This document shows positions 1 through 6,863 of a DNA stretch of 6,863 nucleotides, piece by piece. The position numbers and the translations under genes are program-made. The DNA is from Verrucomicrobia bacterium UBA1263 (GTDB taxonomy: Bacteria > Verrucomicrobiota > Verrucomicrobiia > Limisphaerales > UBA1412), in contig DBVN01000072.1 in assembly GCA_002308515.1 (NCBI GenBank), positions 39,814 to 46,676 on the forward strand. Direction: 5' to 3'. Under the pieces are notes generated by a model that searched no databases, was not told the DNA's origin, and saw nothing but the letters and a program-made list of their open reading frames with translations. Each line of letters opens with the position of its first letter. Positions within the stretch are counted from its first letter, which is position 1.

Positions 1-671
1 GCCCCTTCTACGGGTATGCGCGCCAGGATCGTAAAGATCAGCCCAGGGTGCCCATCACGGCCAAACTGGTGGCGAACTTATTGGTTGCTGCCGGTGCTAA
101 CCGTGTCTTGACCATGGATTTACATGCTCAGCAGATCCAGGGATTCTTTGATATCCCCGTGGATCATCTGTACGCGAATCCAGTCCTTTTGGATTACATC
201 AAGACCTTAAAGACGGACAACTTAGTGGTCGTCAGCCCGGATGTGGGAGGCATCAAAAAAGCCTATAACATCGCCGCTGTGCTGGATAAACCTCTGGCGA
301 TCGTTTCAAAACGGCGTAAGAGTGCCCACGAAGTGGAAGCGACAACGCTGATTGGTGACGTGAAAAACAAAGATGTCCTTTTGGTGGATGATCTTACAGA
401 AACAGCGGGAACCTTGACCTCCGCGGCGGATCTGCTCAAGCGGGAAGGTGCCAGGAAAGTGCTTGCCTGTGTTTCTCACGCGCTGCTGAACGATATTGGT
501 GTACAGCGTCTGCGCAATTCTGTGATTGACGAATTGATTACAACTGATAGTGTACCCAACCAGCCGGTTGAGGGTATCAACCTGAAAGTGATTTCTGTGG
601 CTTCTCTGCTAGGTGAAGCCATTGTGCGAATTCACAAAAATCTCTCTGTGACTTCGTTGTTTAATAATTAG
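1..671 (+). CDS. prs: Ribose-phosphate pyrophosphokinase (PRPP synthetase), 5'-truncated by the window edge
   Basis: Cytosolic enzyme that makes PRPP from ribose 5-phosphate and ATP, the precursor for purines, pyrimidines, NAD, histidine and tryptophan. The frame enters at base 3 and gives 222 residues; roughly 90 N-terminal residues lie outside the window. Visible motifs are GYARQDRK, PITAKLVANLL, MDLHAQQIQGFFDIPVDH, VSPDVGG, the KRR of the catalytic flexible loop (309-317) and the ribose-phosphate loop DDLTETAGT (387-413). The GTG at 48 lies inside the conserved RVPITAK stretch, so it is an internal Val codon and not the start. Compared with the E. coli and B. subtilis enzymes as I remember them (DDxxDTxGT; RAR after the VSPD motif), this one has Glu for the third Asp and IKKAYN where RAR is expected. 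This resembles a variant I associate with Verrucomicrobia-like bacteria. It is the first visible gene of a plus-strand block, 45 bases before rplY. Family assignment is secure. Confidence 0.96.
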   Translation, partial: PFYGYARQDRKDQPRVPITAKLVANLLVAAGANRVLTMDLHAQQIQGFFDIPVDHLYANPVLLDYIKTLKTDNLVVVSPDVGGIKKAYNIAAVLDKPLAIVSKRRKSAHEVEATTLIGDVKNKDVLLVDDLTETAGTLTSAADLLKREGARKVLACVSHALLNDIGVQRLRNSVIDELITTDSVPNQPVEGINLKVISVASLLGEAIVRIHKNLSVTSLFNN

Positions 672-689
672 ATAGAAGAGAACGATTTA

Positions 690-707
690 GTACAAAACGT
701 TTTATAC
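690..707. promoter_or_regulatory. 18-bp imperfect dyad in the prs-rplY gap
   Basis: The sequence has a perfect 10-bp palindromic core, AAAACGTTTT (694-703), flanked by GTA on the left and TAC on the right, with one mismatched position on each side. It lies in the only non-coding stretch between prs and rplY and overlaps a TATACT hexamer (703-708). The symmetry resembles an operator or an AT-rich structural element, but no known binding site is recognised and function is conjecture. Confidence 0.25.
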
Positions 708-716
708 TTAGCGAGA

Positions 717-1400
717 ATGAAAGCTGAATCATTAGTAGTGTTTCCGCGCACATTGACAAAGCGGACCGGAGTAAAAAAATTGCGCGCGCAAGACCGCGTG
801 CCGGCAGTCATCTACAGCAAAAAGACTGAACCTCAAAACCTTGAAATCGATCGCAAGGCCATTGAGCATCTGTACAGTCACGCTGTATCCGAGATCCTGC
901 TGGTTGAATTGACTATTGGCGAAGGACAGGCAAAACGCCTGGCTATTGTACAGGAAGTCCAACATCAACCCCTCTCCGGCAAGATTTTACATGTTGACTT
1001 ACACGAAGTCACTGTGGACGAAGAGATTGAAATCAGCGTTCCTATCGAAGCCGAAGGTGAAGCTGAAGGCGTGAAAGCCGGCGGCGTTCTGGATCACACC
1101 CTCCAAAAGGTGCGTGTCCGCGGTTCCGTAGGCGCTCTGCCCGAAGTGATCATCGCGAATGTATCCGCTCTCAATCAGGGAGATTCACTGCAAGTCAAAG
1201 ACCTGGTACTGCCGGAAGGAGTCAAGGTCCTTGTTGATGGAGGCATCACTGTCTTCTCAGTGACCGCTCCGGTGGAAGAACCCGCTGAAGAAGCTCCTGC
1301 GGCAGAAGGTGAAGAAGGCGCGGCCATGGCTGAGCCCGAAGTCATCCGTGAGAAGAAAGCCACGGACGAAGAAGAACCTGCTGATAAAAAGAAGAAATAG
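717..1400 (+). CDS. rplY: 50S ribosomal protein bL25, long TL5/Ctc type
   Basis: Ribosomal protein that binds 5S rRNA in the central protuberance of the large subunit. Residues 1 to about 98 form the L25 domain, with RVPAVIY near 27-33 and EVQHQPLSGKILHVDL (80-95). Residues about 99-185 match the TL5 beta domain, with GVKAGGVLDHTLQKVRVRG (118-136), NVSALNQGDSL and VKDLVLPEGV. Residues 186-227 are an acidic Ala/Glu/Pro tail ending in DKKKK, longer than the core family. The 227-residue length fits the long Ctc form and not the ~94-residue E. coli L25. The usual glycines around PAVxYG are Asp26 and Ser34 here. The ATG at 717 is the natural start because the L25 domain begins within its first residues, but only a weak GCGAG precedes it. 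It is followed 48 bases later by pth, the common bL25-Pth pairing. Symbol could equally be ctc. Confidence 0.95.
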   Translation: MKAESLVVFPRTLTKRTGVKKLRAQDRVPAVIYSKKTEPQNLEIDRKAIEHLYSHAVSEILLVELTIGEGQAKRLAIVQEVQHQPLSGKILHVDLHEVTVDEEIEISVPIEAEGEAEGVKAGGVLDHTLQKVRVRGSVGALPEVIIANVSALNQGDSLQVKDLVLPEGVKVLVDGGITVFSVTAPVEEPAEEAPAAEGEEGAAMAEPEVIREKKATDEEEPADKKKK

Positions 1401-1415
1401 AGAGCTTGCTTTTAG

Positions 1416-1440
1416 CCGGATAAACTTGCACAATATCCGG
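1416..1440 (+). promoter_or_regulatory. Hairpin just upstream of the pth start
   Basis: CCGGATA (1416-1422) and TATCCGG (1434-1440) form a perfect 7-bp stem around an 11-base loop, extendable by one G-T pair. It ends 8 bases before the pth GTG, where no Shine-Dalgarno sequence is seen, and no T-run follows, so it does not look like an intrinsic terminator. A role in coupling or limiting pth translation, or in mRNA processing, is inference. Confidence 0.4.
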
Positions 1441-1448
1441 TCTCGAGT

Positions 1449-2048
1449 GTGGGAGAGACATTTCTCATCACAGGCCTGGGGAATCCGGGAACGGAATATG
1501 CCCTCACCCGACACAATGTTGGGTTTATGGTCACAGATTTGCTGGCAGCTCATTGGCGGGTGGAATTCCGTCCAGAGAGCAGCTTCAAAGCGAGAATAGC
1601 CGCGGTCAACTTGGGTGAAGATAAACTCTGTCTTTGCCAGCCGTTGACCTGGATGAACTTGAGCGGGGAAGCCGTAAGCGCCATCGTGCGCTACTACAAG
1701 ATCCCCCTCCCCAAAGTTCTGGTGATCATGGACGACGCGGATCTGCCAGTCGGCACCATCCGGATGCGTCCAAGCGGCAATACCGGTGGCCATCATGGAC
1801 TGGAATCCGTACTCAGTCTGCTGGGCAGCAATGAGATACCACGCTTGAAGATCGGCATCGGTGATGCCGGGCAAAAGCAGATTAAGGGACATGTTTTAGG
1901 GAAGTTCTCCAAAGAAGAACTGCCCGTGATTGAAAAAGTCTTGGATCGAGCCGCTGATCAGGCAATATGCTGGGTCAAGCGCGGGATCCAAAAAGCAATG
2001 AATGAATTTAACGGGGCGGTTGCCGCCCCTGAGAAAAGGGAAAACTGA
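1449..2048 (+). CDS. pth: Peptidyl-tRNA hydrolase
   Basis: Cleaves the ester bond of peptidyl-tRNAs that drop off stalled ribosomes, returning free tRNA. It is 199 residues, near the usual ~190-200. Motifs in order: LGNPG with Asn12, TRHNVGF with the catalytic His22 (E. coli His20), PLTWMNLSG with Asn70 (E. coli Asn68), VIMDDADLP with Asp95 (E. coli Asp93), GGHHGL (113-118), GIG and VLGKF. The position of E. coli Asn114 is His116 here, giving GGHH instead of GGHN. The GTG at 1449 is the only sensible start: upstream in frame there is a stop at 1413 and no ATG or TTG, and the FLITGLGNPG strand begins at residue 5. No Shine-Dalgarno is seen; a hairpin lies just before the start. The stop TGA abuts the rpsF GTG directly, so translational coupling is likely. 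Confidence 0.96.
   Translation: MGETFLITGLGNPGTEYALTRHNVGFMVTDLLAAHWRVEFRPESSFKARIAAVNLGEDKLCLCQPLTWMNLSGEAVSAIVRYYKIPLPKVLVIMDDADLPVGTIRMRPSGNTGGHHGLESVLSLLGSNEIPRLKIGIGDAGQKQIKGHVLGKFSKEELPVIEKVLDRAADQAICWVKRGIQKAMNEFNGAVAAPEKREN
2013..2029 (+). promoter_or_regulatory. GC-rich hairpin at the end of pth, upstream of rpsF
   Basis: GGGGCGG (2013-2019) and CCGCCCC (2023-2029) form a perfect 7-bp stem with a three-base TTG loop. It lies inside the pth coding region, 19 bases before the rpsF GTG, and is followed by a purine-rich tract instead of a T-run, so it is not a standard terminator. The place matches where bS6:bS18 autoregulatory RNA elements occur ahead of rpsF in many bacteria, but I cannot confirm the characteristic CCG-bulge fold here. 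Confidence 0.4.
2034..2040 (+). promoter_or_regulatory. Ribosome binding site for rpsF
   Basis: The purine tract AAAAGGG lies 8 bases before the rpsF GTG and within the last codons of pth. It is Shine-Dalgarno-like and supports the GTG at 2049, which follows the pth stop with no gap. Confidence 0.5.
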
Positions 2049-2387
2049 GTGAAAAAGTACGAAGGTCTGTTCATATTTGACGTTGACGAAAACGGAATCA
2101 ACAGCGCTCTGGACAAAGTGAGCGCCGAAATTGCCGCGCAGGGCGGCAAAGTAGAGAATATCAAGAAGATGGATAAGCGTCCCTTTGCGAGAACTCCGGA
2201 CAAGAAAGTTACCTCCGGTTTCTACGTGAATATCACGTTTGAAGCCCCGGGTGCCGCGATCCGCACGCTGAAATCCCGTTTTGCGTTGAATTTCAATGTT
2301 TATCGCGTGATGTTCACCGAAGGTGTCCATGCGGTCGAACCGCAGGAAGCCCCGGCTGAAGCTCCGGCAGCGGCAGAAAACGCGTAA
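2049..2387 (+). CDS. rpsF: 30S ribosomal protein bS6
   Basis: Small-subunit protein of the 30S platform that pairs with bS18. At 112 residues it has the expected ferredoxin-like pattern: KKYEGLFIFDV as the first strand, helix DENGINSALDKVSAEIAAQGGKV in residues about 12-35, ENIKKMDKRPFAR (36-48), the strand GFYVNITFEA, and a second helix AIRTLKSRFALNFNVYRVMF. Residues 97-112 form an Ala/Glu/Pro tail similar in composition to the bL25 tail. The start is GTG at 2049, directly after the pth stop and with an SD-like AAAAGGG upstream; KKYEG right after the start is the usual S6 beginning. It is followed by ssb after 47 bases. The usual partner gene rpsR (bS18) is not found next to it. Confidence 0.95.
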   Translation: MKKYEGLFIFDVDENGINSALDKVSAEIAAQGGKVENIKKMDKRPFARTPDKKVTSGFYVNITFEAPGAAIRTLKSRFALNFNVYRVMFTEGVHAVEPQEAPAEAPAAAENA

Positions 2388-2420
2388 ACGCTCTTTTACT
2401 AGGGATACAGTTGAAACTTT

Positions 2421-2425
2421 TAGGA
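2421..2425 (+). promoter_or_regulatory. Ribosome binding site for ssb
   Basis: TAGGA lies 9 bases before the ATG at 2435, a normal Shine-Dalgarno spacing. It supports that ATG as the start. Confidence 0.5.
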
Positions 2426-2434
2426 ACATAAACC

Positions 2435-2977
2435 ATGCCTAATTTCAATAAAGTCCTCCTCATGGGCAATCTGACCAGAGATCCTGAGCTGCGCTATACG
2501 CCCAGCGGGACTCCGGTAGCCTCTTTTGGACTTGCGGTCAATCGCACTTGGAAAGATGCTAATGGCCAGCAGGCTAATGATACCCTCTTTGTGGATATCT
2601 CTGCATTTGCTGGACAAGCAGACACCATCAGTCGCTACTGCAGAAAAGGAAGTCCCCTTTTTGTAGAAGGCCGATTGAAATTGGATACATGGGAAGATAA
2701 GCAGACAGGGCAAAGACGAAGCAGACTTCATGTAGTCGTGGAAAATTTCCAGTTCTTAGGTGGCCCTCGTCAGGATGATCAAGGCGGCGGTTACGCCCCG
2801 CGGTCTAATCCCGGTGCCTATGGTGCCGCTCCACAGTCCTCTTATCCCAATGTTCCTCCGGCACAGCCGCCTTATGGTACACAATCCGCGGCCTATGCCC
2901 CTCCTCCATCCTCCGGGATGCCCCCTATGCCTCCGGCTGCGGCGGATCCTTCCATGGAAGATGATGTACCATTTTAA
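2435..2977 (+). CDS. ssb: Single-stranded DNA-binding protein SSB
   Basis: Binds and protects single-stranded DNA in replication, repair and recombination, and recruits partner enzymes through its C-terminal tip. Residues 1-109 are the OB fold: FNKVLLMGNLTRDPELRYT, VASFGLAVNRTW (Trp39), DTLFVDISAFAGQAD, KGSPLFVEGRLKLDTWED (Trp86) and LHVVVENFQFLG. Residues 110-173 are an unstructured linker rich in Pro, Ala, Tyr, Gly and Ser. The protein ends MEDDVPF, matching the acidic DDxPF tip that binds partners such as PriA, RecO and DNA polymerase III chi in other bacteria. The 180-residue length is typical. It sits between rpsF and rplI, a common placement, 24 AT-rich bases before rplI. Confidence 0.96.
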   Translation: MPNFNKVLLMGNLTRDPELRYTPSGTPVASFGLAVNRTWKDANGQQANDTLFVDISAFAGQADTISRYCRKGSPLFVEGRLKLDTWEDKQTGQRRSRLHVVVENFQFLGGPRQDDQGGGYAPRSNPGAYGAAPQSSYPNVPPAQPPYGTQSAAYAPPPSSGMPPMPPAAADPSMEDDVPF

Positions 2978-3001
2978 AAAATTTAAAATTTATCAAGAAT
3001 T

Positions 3002-3484
3002 ATGAAAGTTGATGTGATATTGGTTCGGAACGTATCCGGACTGGGCGCGGAATCCGATCAGGTAAAAGTTGCCGCCGGTTACGCGCGTAATTATTTAGTC
3101 CCGCAGGGATACGCCATTCCTGTAACACAAGCTAACAAACGTCGTCTGGAAGCCCTCAAACAGCGCCGTCAGGAGCGTGAAGCACGCGAACTGGCCAGCA
3201 TGAATGAACTGGGCGCCATGCTCTCCAAGCTGACCCTGGACATCGCTGTCAAGACCAACGAGGACAACACCAAGATGTACGGTTCCGTGACTTCCTCCAC
3301 CATCGTGGACGAACTCAAGACCCGTTACGATGTGACTCTGGACAAGCACACTGTAGTGATCGAAAAACCGATCCACAGCCTGGGCGAACATGATGTCACC
3401 ATCAAGCTCCACCCCGAAGTCACCGTGACCCTCAAGGTCAACGTCAAGAGTTCCAACCCGGTGGTTGCTGAACAGGCTAAGTAA
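3002..3484 (+). CDS. rplI: 50S ribosomal protein bL9
   Basis: Large-subunit protein near the L1 stalk that binds 23S rRNA and helps keep reading frame. Residues 1 to about 45 are the N-terminal rRNA-binding domain, with DVILVRNVSGLG and the signature VKVAAGYARNYLVPQGYA (21-38). Residues about 46-75 are the charged connecting helix (KRRLEALKQRRQEREARELA), and about 76-150 the C-terminal domain with KMYGSVTSSTIVDELK and VTIKLHPEVTVTLKV. At 160 residues it is about ten longer than usual because of the tail SNPVVAEQAK. The ATG at 3002 directly gives the conserved MKVDVILVRNV opening. Preferred codons are strongly C-ending (aac, acc, gac), as expected of a highly expressed gene. It is the last gene of the plus-strand block, ahead of a strong terminator. 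Confidence 0.96.
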   Translation: MKVDVILVRNVSGLGAESDQVKVAAGYARNYLVPQGYAIPVTQANKRRLEALKQRRQEREARELASMNELGAMLSKLTLDIAVKTNEDNTKMYGSVTSSTIVDELKTRYDVTLDKHTVVIEKPIHSLGEHDVTIKLHPEVTVTLKVNVKSSNPVVAEQAK

Positions 3485-3504
3485 TCTTTAGCGATATCAT
3501 TTGG

Positions 3505-3530
3505 ATCCCCTCGCCTCACCGCGCGGGGAT
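3505..3530. repeat. Inverted repeat downstream of rplI, not a typical terminator
   Basis: ATCCCCTCGC (3505-3514) pairs with GCGCGGGGAT (3521-3530), nine of ten positions matching, around a six-base loop. No T-run follows on either strand. It stands 21 bases after the rplI stop and 14 bases before the terminator hairpin. It may protect the mRNA 3' end, but nothing in the sequence proves this. Confidence 0.4.
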
Positions 3531-3544
3531 GTTATAAAACATTT

Positions 3545-3581
3545 ACCCGGACAGATTCTTCTGTCCGGGTGTTTTCTTTTC
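3545..3581 (+). terminator. Intrinsic terminator of the prs-rplI block
   Basis: ACCCGGACAG (3545-3554) and CTGTCCGGGT (3561-3570) form a perfect 10-bp stem with a six-base loop, followed by the T-rich GTTTTCTTTTC. This is a good rho-independent terminator for the plus strand. Read from the priA side, the stem is followed by AAATGTTTT, a poor U-tract, so bidirectional action is possible but weaker. Confidence 0.85.
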
Positions 3582-3632
3582 GTCAGATAAGGTGTGTTTT
3601 GAGATAGATATCGGTGTCTGTTCTATGTTTTT

Positions 3633-5894
<2,262 letters not shown>

Positions 5895-5909
5895 CTATCT
5901 TGTTGGGAT

Positions 5910-6704
5910 TCAGTGCTGTCCAAACCAGTTGAGCGCGTAGTGACGACCGATCCGGACCGAGCCGGCTATCACGTGATTGACATATTCCTTGGCCTGACCT
6001 ACAGACTCTTCCAGTGAAAAACCACGGCTGAGAAAAGCCGTGATGGCCGAGGAAAAAGTACAGCCCGTGCCGTGAGTGGAAACACCGTTGATAAACGGTT
6101 TGCAAAATACGGATTCCCGGCTGCCGTCCCACAAAATATCGACCGCCTGATCGGTATCTCTCAGATGGCCGCCTTTGGCCAGAACAGGGCATCCAAACCG
6201 CTGATACAGCTCGCGGGCAGCGTCGGATAATTCAGACCGGTTCCGGATCGGATGTTCCAGCAAATAAACGGCTTCATCCAGATTCGGTGTCAACAGTGAA
6301 GCCAGCGGGAACAACTCACGGCACAGGACCTGGACCGCGTCATCCTTCAGCAATTTGGCTCCGCTGGTGCTGATCATTACCGGATCAACGACCAGTTTCA
6401 GAGACTTATCCTTCAAAAACTCCGCCACGGCATGGATCAGATCCGCGCTGTAGAGCATCCCCGTTTTGACCGCGGAGGGAGGCAGTTCCTTGAAAACAGC
6501 CTGAAGCTGATGCCGCAGAAAATCAACAGATGACGGCATGACCGCCAAGACTTCCGCCGGATTCTGCGCTGTCATGCAGGTCAATACGGAACAGCCATGC
6601 ACCCCCAGAGCGGCAAAGGTCTTGAGATCCGCCTGTATCCCGGCGCCGCCGCCTGTATCCGCGCCAGCTATCGTAAGCGCTATCGGCAATGAAATACGAT
6701 CCAT
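5910..6704 (-). CDS. thiD: Hydroxymethylpyrimidine/phosphomethylpyrimidine kinase ThiD
   Basis: Ribokinase-like kinase that phosphorylates HMP and then HMP-P to the pyrophosphate used in thiamine synthesis. With the ATG at 6704 it is 264 residues, the normal ThiD length. Motifs: LTIAGADTGGGAGIQADLKT (10-29), MTAQNP, KTGML, VVDPVMISTSG (105-115), LTPNLDEA (138-145), KGGH (177-180) and STHGTGCTFSSAI (209-221) with the anion hole and Cys215. MDRISLPIALTIAGAD places the glycine-rich strand at the usual distance from the start. A GTG at 6710 is an in-frame alternative adding two residues, closer to an AAGGAG. A longer in-frame extension would start at a TTG in the upstream terminator loop (6773) and is not credible. 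No other thi gene and no TPP riboswitch are visible. It precedes priA by 15 bases. Confidence 0.95.
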   Translation of the reverse strand: MDRISLPIALTIAGADTGGGAGIQADLKTFAALGVHGCSVLTCMTAQNPAEVLAVMPSSVDFLRHQLQAVFKELPPSAVKTGMLYSADLIHAVAEFLKDKSLKLVVDPVMISTSGAKLLKDDAVQVLCRELFPLASLLTPNLDEAVYLLEHPIRNRSELSDAARELYQRFGCPVLAKGGHLRDTDQAVDILWDGSRESVFCKPFINGVSTHGTGCTFSSAITAFLSRGFSLEESVGQAKEYVNHVIAGSVRIGRHYALNWFGQH

Positions 6705-6722
6705 ATCCACAAATTTACCCGG

Positions 6723-6728
6723 CTCCTT
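6723..6728 (-). promoter_or_regulatory. Probable ribosome binding site for thiD
   Basis: AAGGAG on the minus strand is a strong Shine-Dalgarno match, 12 bases before the GTG at 6710 and 18 before the ATG at 6704. Both spacings are longer than usual, so it does not settle the start; it favours GTG slightly while the homologue-like N-terminus fits either. Confidence 0.4.
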
Positions 6729-6754
6729 ATACCCGTTTTGAGTGATTCCATAAA

Positions 6755-6783
6755 GCAAAAAAGCTCTTCCCAACGGAAGAGCT
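6755..6783 (-). terminator. Intrinsic terminator of the gene upstream of thiD
   Basis: Read on the minus strand, AGCTCTTCC, loop GTTG, then GGAAGAGCT form a perfect 9-bp stem (6762-6783) followed by TTTTTTGC. It stands 23 bases after the stop of the partial gene at the window end. It implies that thiD has its own promoter or depends on read-through. Confidence 0.85.
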
Positions 6784-6806
6784 CTGAAAAAACTTACAAA
6801 CTTCTA

Positions 6807-6863
6807 TTACGCTTTGGCTTCGCCTTCAGCGGGTTTGTCAGCGGCGGCCTTGGCTTCCTCGGC
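6807..6863 (-). CDS. C-terminal fragment of an unidentified protein with an Ala/Glu/Lys tail
   Basis: Only the last 18 codons and the TAA stop are inside the window. They encode a low-complexity tail, AEEAKAAADKPAEGEAKA, rich in Ala, Glu and Lys. The frame is supported by the intrinsic terminator 23 bases beyond the stop. The composition resembles the tails of bL25 and bS6 in this same window, which suggests another abundant ribosome-type protein (for example bS16, bL17 or bL19), but 18 low-complexity residues cannot identify a family. The rest of the gene lies beyond position 6863. Confidence 0.7.
   Translation of the reverse strand, partial: AEEAKAAADKPAEGEAKA

Noticed and set aside
48..50. 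GTG as a start codon for prs
   Set aside because: The frame upstream encodes the conserved GYARQDRK segment, so the gene simply continues beyond the window edge.
680..708. Sigma-70 promoter before rplY
   Set aside because: TATACT is a fair -10, but the bases 17 upstream do not resemble TTGACA; kept only as a note to the dyad.
1257..1892. 211-codon minus-strand frame opposite rplY and pth
   Set aside because: It is the complement of two well-supported genes and has no domain features.
1896..2429. 177-codon minus-strand frame opposite pth and rpsF
   Set aside because: Antisense to conserved genes, rich in Phe and Arg, no recognisable family.
6705..6773. Longer thiD starting at TTG 6773
   Set aside because: The extension begins in the loop of an intrinsic terminator and adds 23 residues not expected in ThiD.
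6705..6806. TPP riboswitch or promoter upstream of thiD
   Set aside because: The 102-base gap is largely the terminator. TATAAG (6726-6731) has only a poor -35 and overlaps the probable ribosome binding site; no THI-box features are seen.

Overview
This is an ordinary chromosomal housekeeping region from a bacterium of medium GC content. Genes are tightly packed and there is no mobile element, tRNA/rRNA gene or CRISPR array. All gene calls rest on reading the protein motifs; no database search was run. The plus-strand order (PRPP synthase, bL25, peptidyl-tRNA hydrolase, bS6, SSB, bL9), the divergent PRPP synthase motif DDLTETAGT, and the SSB beginning MPNFNKVLLMGNLTRDPELR together recall the Planctomycetes-Verrucomicrobia-Lentisphaerae group as I remember it. 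That placement is an inference of moderate to low certainty.

Left half, plus strand (1-3581): the 3' part of prs, then rplY/ctc (bL25 with a TL5-type C domain), pth, rpsF, ssb and rplI. Gaps are 0 to 48 bases, and the block ends in a strong intrinsic terminator at 3545-3581, so it reads as one operon. It joins nucleotide precursor supply (PRPP), ribosome structure (bL25 on 5S rRNA, bS6, bL9), recycling of stalled peptidyl-tRNA (Pth) and single-strand DNA protection (SSB). rpsR (bS18), usually part of the rpsF-rplI cluster, is missing. Compact hairpins sit just upstream of the pth and rpsF GTG starts and may matter for expression.

Right half, minus strand (6863 down to 3633): the last 18 codons of an unidentified gene with an Ala/Glu/Lys tail, its intrinsic terminator, then thiD (HMP/HMP-P kinase of thiamine synthesis) and priA (replication restart helicase), 15 bases apart. 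priA converges on rplI across a 148-base gap that holds two hairpins.

I see no undescribed system here. The points worth checking are small: the missing rpsR, two intercistronic hairpins, an 18-bp dyad before rplY, divergent motifs in Prs and Pth, and Ala/Glu-rich tails shared by several of the encoded proteins.
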